DNA of 64,000 nucleotides from CALZBJ01 sp945619025 (GTDB taxonomy: Bacteria > Pseudomonadota > Gammaproteobacteria > Cardiobacteriales > Wohlfahrtiimonadaceae), in NCBI GenBank assembly GCA_945619025.1, contig CALZBJ010000006.1, positions 68,695-132,694 on the forward strand, in the 5' to 3' direction. A model generated the notes under the pieces. It was not told the origin of the DNA, ran no database searches, and worked only from the letters and a program-made list of their open reading frames with translations. Each line of letters starts with the position of its first letter. The first letter of the stretch is position 1. A program made the position numbers and the translations under genes. Shown piece by piece: positions 34,347 to 42,706 of the stretch.

Positions 34347-35633
34347 ATGTCAGTTATCAAATCGTTAATCGCACGTGAGATTTTAGACTCGCGCGGCAAC
34401 CCAACTTTATGGGTAAAAGCAACGTTAGAATCAGGTGCAGTGGGTGAAGCTGCAGTTCCAAGTGGCGCATCAACCGGTGCAAAAGAAGCGGTCGAACTAC
34501 GGGACGGCGACAAATCACGTTACGGCGGTAAAGGGGTATTAACCGCATGTTCACACGTGAACAACGAAATCTTTAATGCATTAAACGGAAAAGATGCGTT
34601 AGACCAAGCAGCAATCGACCAGATCTTAATCGATCTTGATGGCACACATAACAAAGCAAAATTAGGCGCAAACGCAACGCTCGGAGCATCGCTTGCGATC
34701 GCACACGCAGCGGCGGCTGAAAAAGGCTTACCCCTCTATCGTTCGGTTGCGGACCAAGATCGCTACGTATTACCAGTACCGATGATGAACATCTTAAACG
34801 GTGGTGCACACGCAGATAACTCTGTTGATATCCAGGAGTTTATGATTATGCCAGTGGGCGTACCGACCTTTGCTGAAGCAGTTCGCTGTGGGGCAGAGAT
34901 CTTCCACGAACTTCGCAACGTACTAACCGAAAAAGGGTTAGCGACCGGTGTGGGCGATGAAGGTGGATTTGCGCCAAACTTAGGCTCAAACGAAGAAGCG
35001 CTTGAAGTGATCATGACCGCGATTAAAGCGGCGGGTTATGAAGCAGGGAAAGATGTTTTCCTAGCGCTTGATATTGCTTCATCTGAATTCTACAAAGAGG
35101 GTAAATATCAGCTCGAATCAGAAGGCAAAGCGTACACCTCAGAAGAGTTTGCAAAATTCCTCGAAGATTGGGTGAACCGCTATCCAATCATCTCCATTGA
35201 AGATGGTATGGATGAAGAAGATTGGGAAGGTTGGGAGATCTTAACGCGTCTAGTTGGCGACCGTGTTCAACTCGTTGGCGATGACCTTTTTGTCACCAAC
35301 ACCACCATCTTAAAACGTGGAATTGATGAGAAAATTGCGAACTCAATTTTAATCAAACCAAACCAAATTGGTACCTTAACGGAAACCATCAACGCGGTGA
35401 ATATGGCAGACGAAGGGGGCTTTACCTCAGTTATGTCGCACCGTTCAGGTGAAACAGCAGATACCACCATTGCGGATTTAGCGGCAGCAACAGCCAGCTC
35501 GCAAATTAAAACTGGATCACTCTGCCGTTCAGACCGTGTCGCGAAATATAACCGTCTGATCTGCATCGAAGCAGAGCTCGGCGATAAAGCGGTTTACGCA
35601 GGGAAAGATGCGTTTAAAGCAGTAAAATTCTAA
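34347..35633 (+). CDS. eno: Enolase
   Basis: Enolase interconverts 2-phosphoglycerate and phosphoenolpyruvate in glycolysis and, in many gammaproteobacteria, joins the RNase E degradosome. The 428-residue protein has AREILDSRGNPTLWVK, SGASTGAKEAVELRD, the metal ligands in FLALDIASSEFY, ISIEDGMDEEDW and QLVGDDLFVTN, and the signature ILIKPNQIGTLTETINAV. The catalytic Lys and SHRSGETADT loop are present. GAGGAAA precedes the ATG. pyrG, its frequent neighbour, is absent; gltA lies upstream instead. Confidence 0.98.
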   Translation: MSVIKSLIAREILDSRGNPTLWVKATLESGAVGEAAVPSGASTGAKEAVELRDGDKSRYGGKGVLTACSHVNNEIFNALNGKDALDQAAIDQILIDLDGTHNKAKLGANATLGASLAIAHAAAAEKGLPLYRSVADQDRYVLPVPMMNILNGGAHADNSVDIQEFMIMPVGVPTFAEAVRCGAEIFHELRNVLTEKGLATGVGDEGGFAPNLGSNEEALEVIMTAIKAAGYEAGKDVFLALDIASSEFYKEGKYQLESEGKAYTSEEFAKFLEDWVNRYPIISIEDGMDEEDWEGWEILTRLVGDRVQLVGDDLFVTNTTILKRGIDEKIANSILIKPNQIGTLTETINAVNMADEGGFTSVMSHRSGETADTTIADLAAATASSQIKTGSLCRSDRVAKYNRLICIEAELGDKAVYAGKDAFKAVKF

Positions 35634-35688
35634 TTAATCTAATCAACTTTAATCATTTGGTTAGAATTGGTTTAGATTAAAAACGAAG

Positions 35689-35716
35689 AGCCCGTCAGCA
35701 ATGATGGGCTTTTTTT
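35689..35716 (+). terminator. Terminator of eno
   Basis: AGCCCGTCA and TGATGGGCT pair around GCAA (one G-T pair) and are followed by TTTTTTTG. Confidence 0.88.
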
Positions 35717-35834
35717 GTGGGCGCGTTTTATCGGTGGAGTCGATGAGGGGTGGGAAATCGTAGACAATTTCCCGCATTAAAACGCCATATCATAAATAGA
35801 GGAAGGGTGAGCGATCAATCTTACCAAACTTAAT

Positions 35835-35849
35835 TGAGATCAATTCTCA
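35835..35849. promoter_or_regulatory. Fur-like 7-1-7 inverted repeat upstream of suf
   Basis: TGAGATCAATTCTCA matches the 7-1-7 Fur form TGAGAATNATTCTCA except at two positions. It lies 140 bases before the regulator gene. Fur control of suf is known in E. coli; here it is inferred. Confidence 0.45.
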
Positions 35850-35882
35850 ATTAGAAATCATTCTTGCATGAAATCGCCGTAA

Positions 35883-35900
35883 AGCCCATCAGAATGGGCT
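35883..35900 (+). other. Hairpin in suf leader/upstream region
   Basis: AGCCCAT and ATGGGCT close a CAGA loop. There is no T tail, so it is not a simple terminator. It resembles the eno terminator stem 190 bases earlier and may be a decayed copy. Confidence 0.35.
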
Positions 35901-35923
35901 CATAAGAAAATTAAATTTGAAAG

Positions 35924-35951
35924 AGGACTGAAATGGTACTATATTAGTCCT
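35924..35951 (+). promoter_or_regulatory. AGGACT/AGTCCT inverted repeat at suf promoter
   Basis: AGGACT and AGTCCT are perfect arms 16 bases apart, and TATATT-type -10 sequences lie inside and just after. IscR type 1 sites contain GACT...AGTC half sites, though with shorter spacing. It may be the autoregulatory operator of the adjacent Rrf2 gene. Confidence 0.4.
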
Positions 35952-35977
35952 ATATTTATTTTAAGAGGAATACACCG

Positions 35978-36421
35978 TTGAGAATTACCCGAGAGACAGA
36001 TTATGCGATTATTATCGCCACGTTCTTAGCAGAAGAGGAGAGTGCGATGAGCGCCTCTGTGATTGCTGAAGCGTGCGAGCTGAATCTCTCGCTTGCGAGC
36101 AAGGTATTAAAACTGCTTGCGCGTGCGGAAATTCTCACCTCCACGCGGGGCGTTTACGGCGGTTATAGCCTCAACCAAGATCCCAAAGCGATCTCTCTAC
36201 TCGATATTATTGTGGCGATTGAAGGGCCGATGGCGGTCAATGCCTGTGTCGATAGCGAGAATCCCTGTGATCGGATCGAAGAGTGTAATCTTGCCCCTCA
36301 TTGGCGCATCATCAATCAGAAATTATACGATAACTTTGCCACGGTGAGCTTAGCTGAGCTCCTTGGCAAGCCGGTGAAACTTGCGCGTAAATTAGATGGG
36401 GAGACTGAGGTACATCAGTAA
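35978..36421 (+). CDS. iscR: Rrf2/IscR-type Fe-S regulator of the suf operon
   Basis: This winged-helix repressor senses iron-sulfur cluster status. The 147-residue protein starts at a TTG (MRITRETDYAIIIATFLAEE) with AAGAGGAA seven bases before it. HTH residues are SASVIAEACELNLSLASKVLKLL, then the wing GVYGGYSL. Three cysteines at 90, 97 and 103, with His-108, parallel the IscR ligands C92, C98, C104 and H107, so it probably carries a cluster. It lies 32 bases before sufB, so it is the operon's own regulator, comparable to SufR/IscR-led suf operons in other bacteria. Confidence 0.88.
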   Translation: MRITRETDYAIIIATFLAEEESAMSASVIAEACELNLSLASKVLKLLARAEILTSTRGVYGGYSLNQDPKAISLLDIIVAIEGPMAVNACVDSENPCDRIEECNLAPHWRIINQKLYDNFATVSLAELLGKPVKLARKLDGETEVHQ

Positions 36422-36452
36422 AACCGATTCTTAAATCAGTAGATGGAATGTT

Positions 36453-37901
36453 ATGAAGACAGAAAGAGAGTTTTTAGAAGAGGTCGCGCAAGAAGAGTAT
36501 GCGTACGGCTTTGTGACCGACATTGAGCAGGAGACCTTACCTCCTGGATTGGATGAAGATGTGATCCGCAAAATCTCCGCGATCAAGCGTGAGCCTGAGT
36601 GGTTACTGGAATATCGTCTAAAGGCGTATCGCGCGTGGCTTGAGATGGAAGATCCCGATTGGGCGCATCTTAAGATCGAACCGATGGATTATCAATCGAT
36701 CTCCTACTATTCAGCGCCAAAATCGATGGAAGATGGCCCGAAAAGTTTGGACGAGGTCGATCCTGAATTGATCGAAACCTATAACAAATTAGGGATTCCG
36801 CTAGAAGAGCAAAAAATTCTTGCGGGCGTTGCCGTTGACGCGGTATTTGACTCGGTATCCGTTGCGACAAGCTATAAAGGCCGCCTATTAGAGCAGGGCA
36901 TTATCTTCTGTTCATTTAGTGAAGCGGTTCAGGAATATCCTGAGCTTGTGCGCGAATATTTAGGCACCGTGGTCTCTTTTAAAGATAACTATTTCGCAGC
37001 GCTTAATGCCGCCGTTTTTACCGACGGATCGTTTGTCTATATTCCAAAAGGCGTGCGTTGCCCGATGGAGCTTTCAACTTATTTCCGTATCAATGCGCAA
37101 AATACCGGTCAGTTTGAGCGGACCCTCATCATTGCCGATGACAATTCGTATGTCTCATATTTAGAAGGATGTACCGCGCCTCAGCGTTCTGAAAATCAGC
37201 TTCACGCAGCGGTGGTTGAACTCGTTGCCAAAGAAGAAGCGGAGATTAAATACTCTACGGTCCAAAACTGGTATCCCGGCGATAAAGAAGGTCGCGGTGG
37301 AATCTACAACTTTGTGACCAAACGCGGTATTTGCCAAGGTCGCCGTTCGAAAATCTCATGGGCGCAGGTGGAAACCGGCTCATCGATCACTTGGAAATAT
37401 CCAAGCTGTATCTTAAAAGGCGATGAATCCGTGGGTGAATTCTACTCCGTTGCCCTTGTTAAAGATGCGCAGCAAGCGGACACCGGCACCAAAATGATTC
37501 ACCTTGGGAAAAACACCAAATCCACCATTATCTCCAAAGGGATTTCGGCGGGTGTGGCACAAAACTCCTACCGTGGCCTTGTTCGTATGAGCGCAGGCGC
37601 AACAGGTTCGCACAACTATTCACAGTGTGACTCGCTCTTAATTGGCGATAAATGCGGTGCGCACACCTTCCCCTATATCGACGTTCGCAATGCGAGCTCG
37701 AAGGTTGAACATGAAGCGTCCACCTCAAAAATTTCCGAAGATCAGCTCTTTTATTGTCAGCAGCGCGGTCTTACCGAAGAAGATGCCATTAGCCTCATTG
37801 TAAACGGCTACTGTAAAGAGATCTTCCAAGAGTTACCGATGGAATTTGCGGTTGAAGCGCAAAAATTAATTGAGATTCGTTTAGAGGGCAGCGTGGGCTA
37901 A
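36453..37901 (+). CDS. sufB: Fe-S cluster assembly scaffold SufB
   Basis: SufB is the scaffold of the SufBC2D complex where new iron-sulfur clusters form. The 482-residue protein has VAQEEYAYGFVTDIEQ at the N-terminus, and the parallel beta-helix core with YIPKGVRCPMELSTYFRI, EGCTAPQRSENQLHAAVVEL, SKISWAQVETGSSITWKYPS and YIDVRNASSKVEHEAST. The cysteine in EGCTAP is the sulfur-accepting residue in E. coli SufB (Cys-254 there). The C-terminal helices that hold SufC end RLEGSVG. A 40-codon frame begins on its stop codon. Confidence 0.97.
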   Translation: MKTEREFLEEVAQEEYAYGFVTDIEQETLPPGLDEDVIRKISAIKREPEWLLEYRLKAYRAWLEMEDPDWAHLKIEPMDYQSISYYSAPKSMEDGPKSLDEVDPELIETYNKLGIPLEEQKILAGVAVDAVFDSVSVATSYKGRLLEQGIIFCSFSEAVQEYPELVREYLGTVVSFKDNYFAALNAAVFTDGSFVYIPKGVRCPMELSTYFRINAQNTGQFERTLIIADDNSYVSYLEGCTAPQRSENQLHAAVVELVAKEEAEIKYSTVQNWYPGDKEGRGGIYNFVTKRGICQGRRSKISWAQVETGSSITWKYPSCILKGDESVGEFYSVALVKDAQQADTGTKMIHLGKNTKSTIISKGISAGVAQNSYRGLVRMSAGATGSHNYSQCDSLLIGDKCGAHTFPYIDVRNASSKVEHEASTSKISEDQLFYCQQRGLTEEDAISLIVNGYCKEIFQELPMEFAVEAQKLIEIRLEGSVG

Positions 37902-38023
37902 TGAGCCGCCGTGTTGTCAGCACAATAATTTTTGGTAGCGGCAGGGCGATGGGTGTGATGGATCAGATCCTCGCTCAAAACGCCGCTAACCCACAGAATA
38001 GAGATAAGAGTACAGTATGTTAG
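37901..38023 (+). CDS. Possible 40-residue protein between sufB and sufC
   Basis: An uninterrupted frame begins at an ATG sharing its first base with the last of the sufB stop (TAATG) and ends with TAG overlapping the first seven bases of sufC (ATGTTAG). It would encode a protein beginning MSRRVVSTIIFGSGRA and ending NRDKSTVC, mildly basic, with a short hydrophobic patch. The exact fit at both ends suggests translational coupling that carries ribosomes across the 115-base gap. I recognise no family, and chance cannot be excluded because 40 codons is short. Confidence 0.35.
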   Translation: MSRRVVSTIIFGSGRAMGVMDQILAQNAANPQNRDKSTVC

Positions 38024-38787
38024 AAATTAAAAATTTACATGTCGAAGTTGAAGGCAAAAAAATCATCAACGGTCTTAACCTCACCATTAATGATGGCGAA
38101 GTGCATGCGATCATGGGACCCAACGGTTCAGGTAAGAGTACGCTTGCGAGCGTCATTGCCGGAAACGATACCTATGAAGTCACAGAAGGCTCGATCACCT
38201 ATAACGGCATCGATCTTTTAGAGCTCGATCCCGATCAGCGCGCTCATTTAGGCGTCTTTTTAAGCTTCCAATATCCAGTAGAACTTCCTGGGGTGAACAA
38301 TCATTACTTCCTTCGCACCGCGCTAAACAGCATTCGTAAAGCACGCGGGGAAGAGGAGCTCGATGCCCTTGAGTTTTATGAGTCGCTCCAAGAGAAGATG
38401 AAGCGCGTTAAGATGGATAGCGCATTCTTAAAACGCTCAGTAAATGAAGGCTTCTCAGGCGGTGAGAAAAAACGTAACGAAATTCTCCAAATGCTCGTAT
38501 TAGAGCCAACGCTTGCGATTTTAGATGAGACGGATTCGGGTCTTGATATCGACGCGCTTCGCGTCATTGCTGACGGGATTAACGGACTTCGTGATAATAA
38601 TCGTAGCTTCTTAATGATCACTCACTATCAGCGTCTTTTAAACTACGTTCAACCGGATGTGGTGCATGTGATGACCGATGGTGAAATTGTAAAAACGGGC
38701 GGCAAAGAACTCGCGCTTGAGCTTGAGCAGGAAGGGTATGTAGCGTATCGAGGAGACAATGTCGGCGGTTCAAGAAAAGATCAGTAA
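38017..38787 (+). CDS. sufC: Fe-S assembly ATPase SufC
   Basis: SufC is the ABC-type ATPase of the SufBC2D scaffold. The 256-residue protein has Walker A IMGPNGSGKSTLA, Q-loop FLSFQYPVELPGV, signature FSGGEKKRNEILQ, Walker B LAILDETDSGLDID and the H-loop MITHYQRLL. These match SufC precisely, including the family-specific ETDSGLD. It sits between sufB and sufD in a plus-strand operon. Its own ribosome site (TAAGAG) is weak, consistent with coupling to an upstream frame. Confidence 0.97.
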   Translation: MLEIKNLHVEVEGKKIINGLNLTINDGEVHAIMGPNGSGKSTLASVIAGNDTYEVTEGSITYNGIDLLELDPDQRAHLGVFLSFQYPVELPGVNNHYFLRTALNSIRKARGEEELDALEFYESLQEKMKRVKMDSAFLKRSVNEGFSGGEKKRNEILQMLVLEPTLAILDETDSGLDIDALRVIADGINGLRDNNRSFLMITHYQRLLNYVQPDVVHVMTDGEIVKTGGKELALELEQEGYVAYRGDNVGGSRKDQ

Positions 38788-38796
38788 GGAGTGGAT

Positions 38797-39876
38797 ATGT
38801 TAACTAAATTTAAAGAAAATCAACGTGTTGAGCGTTGGAAAGATACTCCTTTTCGCGATATTTTAGCCGTTGAGTGGGAAAAACCCACTGCCGTTGATAG
38901 CTTAGGTCCGATCAATGCGGTGCTTCCAGAAGATGCGGTGATTTTAACCATCTATAACGGCGTAGTGAGTGAGCGCTGGATCAATGAGAAACAGCTTCCC
39001 GATTCGCTTTTAGTGCGTTTTGAGAATAACACTTTAGACATTCGTTTAGTCAAAGGGGCAACGCTCGATCGTCCGGTGGTAATTCATCACATTGCAGAAG
39101 CCACCTCGCCGATTCATATTGAGAGCAAAATCTCCATTCACGCCGAAGAGAATACGCATGCGAGCTTCCTTCTGCTTGAATCTGGGGAAGGGCACTATTT
39201 AGCGACACCCGAGATCGATCTTGAGATTAAAGATCATGCCGATATTGAGTGGGTGCGCGTCGTGCTCAACTCCGATGAGAGTTTCTCGGTGATGGAGCTC
39301 AATTGTGATCAAGCGGAATCGAGCAAGTTCCACGCGGTGAGCTATCAAAGTCGCGGTAAAATCATTCGTTCCAACATCCGTATGGACGTCAATGGCGAAG
39401 AGGCTTACACGCAACTTGATGCGCTTAATATCGCAAAAGAGGAGCAACATCTTGCGCACGTGGTGGATATGAGCCACGCAAAACCTGAGTGCGAGAGCAA
39501 TCAGCAGATCAAAAACATCGTTAAAGATAAAGCGATGACGCTCTTTGATGGTGAGATTCATGTGCATGTGGATTCACAAAAAATTAACGCCGATCAGATG
39601 ACGCGAACGCTTTTATTAAACGATGGTGCGCGTACGTTGACGATCCCGCGTTTAGAGATCTATGCCGACGATGTTCAGTGTACGCACGGGGCAACGGTGG
39701 GCTTTATGGATCACGATCACATGTTCTATCTGCGCACCCGCGGACTCAGTGACGATGCGGCGCGCATGCTATTAATGCGTGCTTACGGCGCTGAAATTGT
39801 CGCGAGCATTGAAAATGGATCGATCCAAGAGTGGCTCTTCCATATCCTCGATAACGATATCGAAGCGCTTCTATAA
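38797..39876 (+). CDS. sufD: Fe-S assembly protein SufD
   Basis: SufD pairs with SufB on the scaffold and is needed for iron acquisition. The 359-residue protein shares the SufBD beta-helix and C-terminal motif: LLLNDGARTLTIPRLEIYADDVQCTH, then GATVGFMDHDHMFYLRTRGLSDDAARMLLMRAYG. The ATG at 38797 is preferred to the GTG six bases earlier, because AAGGA ends at 38790 and would be too close to the GTG. The conserved His after CTH corresponds to the SufD cluster-binding residue (His-360 in E. coli). Confidence 0.93.
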   Translation: MLTKFKENQRVERWKDTPFRDILAVEWEKPTAVDSLGPINAVLPEDAVILTIYNGVVSERWINEKQLPDSLLVRFENNTLDIRLVKGATLDRPVVIHHIAEATSPIHIESKISIHAEENTHASFLLLESGEGHYLATPEIDLEIKDHADIEWVRVVLNSDESFSVMELNCDQAESSKFHAVSYQSRGKIIRSNIRMDVNGEEAYTQLDALNIAKEEQHLAHVVDMSHAKPECESNQQIKNIVKDKAMTLFDGEIHVHVDSQKINADQMTRTLLLNDGARTLTIPRLEIYADDVQCTHGATVGFMDHDHMFYLRTRGLSDDAARMLLMRAYGAEIVASIENGSIQEWLFHILDNDIEALL

Positions 39877-39905
39877 CGGTTAACAATAAAGGGAAGGATT
39901 GTTTT

Positions 39906-41120
39906 ATGTCATTATCTTCGATTCGGGCGCAGTTTCCGATCTTTAACCAAACAGTTAAAGGGCACGAAATTGCCTTTTTAGATACCGGTGCATCGGCGCA
40001 AAAGCCACAAGTGGTAATCGATGCGGAGCGCAACTGTTATGAAACGTATTACGCCAATATTCATCGCGGGGTTTATCATTTTAGTGAGAAATCAACGGCT
40101 GAATATGAAGCGGTGCGGGACATTGTCACGGCGTTTATCGGCGGTAATGATTCACGTGAAACCATCTTCACCCAAGGGGCGACTGAGAGCATTAACTTAG
40201 TCGCTCACAGTTACGGGCGCTTGGTATTAAAACCGGGCACAAAAGTGATGATCTCTGAGATGGAGCATCATGCGAACATTGTTCCGTGGCAGATGATCTG
40301 CGAGGAGACGGGCGCGGAACTTGTTGTCATTCCGATTACCGATGAGGGCGAGCTTATCTATGAAACATTTGAAGCGATGCTCGATGAATCGGTGAAAATT
40401 GTTTCGGTAGCACAAGTGTCGAATGTGCTTGGCACGGTGAATGATATCGAACGCATTATCACCGCGGCGCATAAAGTTGGGGCAAAAGTCTTAATTGATG
40501 GCGCGCAAGGCGTGGTGCATCATCCGCTCAATGTGAAAGCACTTGATGTAGATTTTTACGTCTTTTCAGGCCATAAACTCTATGCACCGTCCGGTACCGG
40601 CGTTCTCTATGGAAAACGCGAGCTTCTTGAAGCGATGCCTCCCTATCAAACTGGCGGCGATATGATCGATTATGTGAGCTTTGAGAAAACCACCTTTGCA
40701 CCGCTTCCCAATAAATTTGAAGCGGGAACGCCTAACATTGCTGGCATTATCGGTTTAGGTGCGGCGATTAAGTGGATTGAAGGCATTGGATTTGAGACGA
40801 TTGTCGCTCACGAGGCGGAGCTTCTTGAATACGCCACTTCTGAACTCCTCAAATTACCCGGCCTTCGCATTATTGGAACGGCGCCGGAAAAAGCGGGGGT
40901 CATTTCATTTGTGATTGAAGGAATTCATCCGCACGATATCGGCACACTGCTCGATCATGAAGGCGTTGCAATTCGTGTGGGGCATCACTGTGCGCAACCG
41001 TTAATGCGTCGCATGAATGTTCCGGCAACGGCGCGTATGTCGCTTGGGATCTATAATAATCACGCCGATATTGATCGTTTAGTCGCAGGACTTAAAAAAG
41101 TGATTGAGCTCTTTGCCTAA
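39906..41120 (+). CDS. sufS: Cysteine desulfurase SufS
   Basis: SufS is a PLP enzyme that takes sulfur from cysteine for cluster assembly. The 404-residue protein has the group II pattern IFTQGATESINLVA, MEHHANIVPWQ, VLIDGAQGVVHHPLNV, FYVFSGHKLYAPSGTGVLYG with the PLP lysine, and VGHHCAQPLMRRM with the catalytic cysteine. Group II desulfurases need a sulfur acceptor (SufE or SufU), but none is encoded beside it; sufA is also missing. A candidate parS lies within it and a second just after it. Confidence 0.96.
   Translation: MSLSSIRAQFPIFNQTVKGHEIAFLDTGASAQKPQVVIDAERNCYETYYANIHRGVYHFSEKSTAEYEAVRDIVTAFIGGNDSRETIFTQGATESINLVAHSYGRLVLKPGTKVMISEMEHHANIVPWQMICEETGAELVVIPITDEGELIYETFEAMLDESVKIVSVAQVSNVLGTVNDIERIITAAHKVGAKVLIDGAQGVVHHPLNVKALDVDFYVFSGHKLYAPSGTGVLYGKRELLEAMPPYQTGGDMIDYVSFEKTTFAPLPNKFEAGTPNIAGIIGLGAAIKWIEGIGFETIVAHEAELLEYATSELLKLPGLRIIGTAPEKAGVISFVIEGIHPHDIGTLLDHEGVAIRVGHHCAQPLMRRMNVPATARMSLGIYNNHADIDRLVAGLKKVIELFA
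40148..40163. promoter_or_regulatory. Candidate parS centromere site 3
   Basis: TGATTCACGTGAAACC, inside sufS, matches the parS consensus at 14 of 16 positions, including the full TTCACGTGAAAC core. Confidence 0.45.
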
Positions 41121-41142
41121 TCGGACTTGAGCGTAAAGAAAA

Positions 41143-41158
41143 GGTTTCCCGTGAAACC
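41143..41158. promoter_or_regulatory. Candidate parS centromere site 4
   Basis: GGTTTCCCGTGAAACC, between sufS and its terminator, matches 13 of 16 positions. The arms GGTTTC and GAAACC are perfect, with no T tail, so it is not a terminator. Confidence 0.4.
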
Positions 41159-41244
41159 TGAATTAATATCAGTCAGCTCTTTTCAAGTTCTTCGCGAGAT
41201 GATATTTTAAGTAGAACAATTAATAGAAAACAGCACAATTTTAA

Positions 41245-41278
41245 AGAGGGATCGCCAACTCGGCGGTCCCTCTTTTCT
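41245..41278. terminator. Terminator of the suf operon
   Basis: AGAGGGATCGCC and GGCGGTCCCTCT pair around AACTC with one G-T pair and are followed by TTTCTTG. It lies between convergent genes and may serve both. Confidence 0.85.
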
Positions 41279-41293
41279 TGCCGGCGTTATGCA

Positions 41294-42250
41294 TTATAAA
41301 CTCTGCTCGAGCTCGCCCATAAAGTAAAAGTCACGGGTATTAATGGTGATGGTGCGCCCTGATTTTTGCAGATAAACCCCTTTTTCTCCAAGCCGAAAGC
41401 TCTGTTGGTTTTTGCCATTTCGCTTAATATCGCTAAGCGGGAGGCGGAGCGTTGGGAAGGTGTTTGACGGCATAATCACAAGCTCCGCACCGAAGGCGGA
41501 CGCGGTGTAGATTTTAATCTCAATGAGATCCATATCCGGTCCATGATTGGAATTTGCCACGCCGGAGTAGAGTCCTAATATCGAATCAAGATCGCATTGA
41601 AGGGGGCGAACGGCCTGACGATTATTGGTAGATTTCTCTAGCAAAATTGGACGAAACCCAGGCTGATACCACTCAATAAAATGCGTGCCGTGATCATCTC
41701 GAAAGAGTGTGAGCGAAGCATGATCGGCAAGATCGTGGCGATATCCGGATGGGAGTTCTCCATTTTGGCTTGATGGTTTAGGCGCTCCAGTAAATACCGC
41801 AAGCGGTAGCGTTTCATTGATGGTGAGCGTTGAATCGACTTCATCTGCGTTATTAAGGGGAGCGGTTGCCGGTGCATCTTCCGGTTCGATAATAAGTGCA
41901 TTAACAGTTTTAAGCGGAGCATCGGTTTCAAGCGATGTTTCGTCGTTATCTGTGGGCTCATCAGCCGTTTCCGTTGGTGCATGGGCTTCAAGTAATAGTG
42001 TCGGTTTAATAAATACTGTGGGCGTTAAATTTCCCGAAAGAGTGAGGGTATTGGCACCCGTTGCTGTGAGCTGCAATGAATGATCGCCCGAGGAATAATC
42101 GCCAAACATCTCGCAAAGGTCGGGAAGATGACGGAGGGGTTGAGTGGATACTTTAGAATTTCCAGGCGTAGCATAGGCACATAATCCTGAGAGAAATGGC
42201 ACGATTAAGAGCGCAATAAGAGGGTAGCGATGAATCATAAGACTCTCCAT
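41294..42250 (-). CDS. Secreted protein of unknown function
   Basis: I do not recognise this 318-residue protein. A signal peptide is clear (MIHRYPLIALLIVPFLSGLC, cleaved near AYA-TPG), and the real start may be the fifth residue, Met-5. The middle (residues about 85-155) is acidic and rich in Thr, Glu, Asp and Ala, probably a flexible spacer. It joins an N-terminal part (LPDLCEMFGDYSSGDHSLQL) to a C-terminal part of about 160 residues that looks folded (GTHFIEWYQPGFRPILLEKS, GLYSGVANSNHGPDMDLIEI, VYLQKSGRTITINTRDFYF). Two mature cysteines, one in each part, could form a disulfide. Periplasmic or surface location is expected. Confidence 0.75.
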   Translation of the reverse strand: MESLMIHRYPLIALLIVPFLSGLCAYATPGNSKVSTQPLRHLPDLCEMFGDYSSGDHSLQLTATGANTLTLSGNLTPTVFIKPTLLLEAHAPTETADEPTDNDETSLETDAPLKTVNALIIEPEDAPATAPLNNADEVDSTLTINETLPLAVFTGAPKPSSQNGELPSGYRHDLADHASLTLFRDDHGTHFIEWYQPGFRPILLEKSTNNRQAVRPLQCDLDSILGLYSGVANSNHGPDMDLIEIKIYTASAFGAELVIMPSNTFPTLRLPLSDIKRNGKNQQSFRLGEKGVYLQKSGRTITINTRDFYFMGELEQSL

Positions 42251-42365
42251 AACAGATTGAAAATAAACGAAATAGAGCTATTATGACAAAGGGTTCCGCG
42301 TGCGGGCCTGTCAATCAGTGCTTTATTGCTTTATATCAATAAGATCTGTTTGGAGAGTCCCCCGA

Positions 42366-42683
42366 TTACGACGCGAGTTTCATCAGCACAATCCCGCTTA
42401 AAATAAGCGTGGCTGCGAGTGCGCGTAAAAAGGTAAAGGGCTCACCTAAAATGATCACGCCCACGATAAATGCGCCCACTGCGCCGATTCCCGTCCACAC
42501 CATATACGCCGTTCCAAGCGGCAATAGTTTCATCGCGTAGCTTAATAAAACAACGCTCACAAACATCGCCACCACGGTGATAATGGAGTAACTGAGAATG
42601 GTAAACCCGTGTGAGAGCTTCATCGTATACGCCCAAACGACTTCAAAAAGTCCGGCGATTAAAAGAACCATCCATGCATACAT
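42366..42683 (-). CDS. sugE: Guanidinium exporter SugE/Gdx (SMR family)
   Basis: Gdx exports guanidinium in exchange for protons. The ATG at 42683 gives a 105-residue protein that matches SugE/Gdx over its whole length: LLIAGLFEVVWAYTMKLSHG with Glu-14, then MKLLPLGTAYMVWTGIGAVG and IILGEPFTFLRALAATLIL. The WTGIGAVG motif and the Gly/Trp-rich first helix distinguish Gdx from drug exporters such as EmrE. An upstream in-frame start would add 13 residues from the leader and is unlikely. Its leader contains two ACGA-loop hairpins that fit a guanidine-II riboswitch, which supports the substrate assignment. Confidence 0.93.
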   Translation of the reverse strand: MYAWMVLLIAGLFEVVWAYTMKLSHGFTILSYSIITVVAMFVSVVLLSYAMKLLPLGTAYMVWTGIGAVGAFIVGVIILGEPFTFLRALAATLILSGIVLMKLAS

Positions 42684-42706
42684 AATTAATAATCCAATCA
42701 GTATGG

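Noticed and set aside
34548..34565. CACGTG-centred palindrome in eno as a further parS site
   Set aside because: Aligned on the CACGTG core, the outer positions do not fit the parS consensus.
41143..41158. Hairpin after sufS as the operon terminator
   Set aside because: It has no T tail and matches parS; the true T-tailed terminator lies 100 bases further on.
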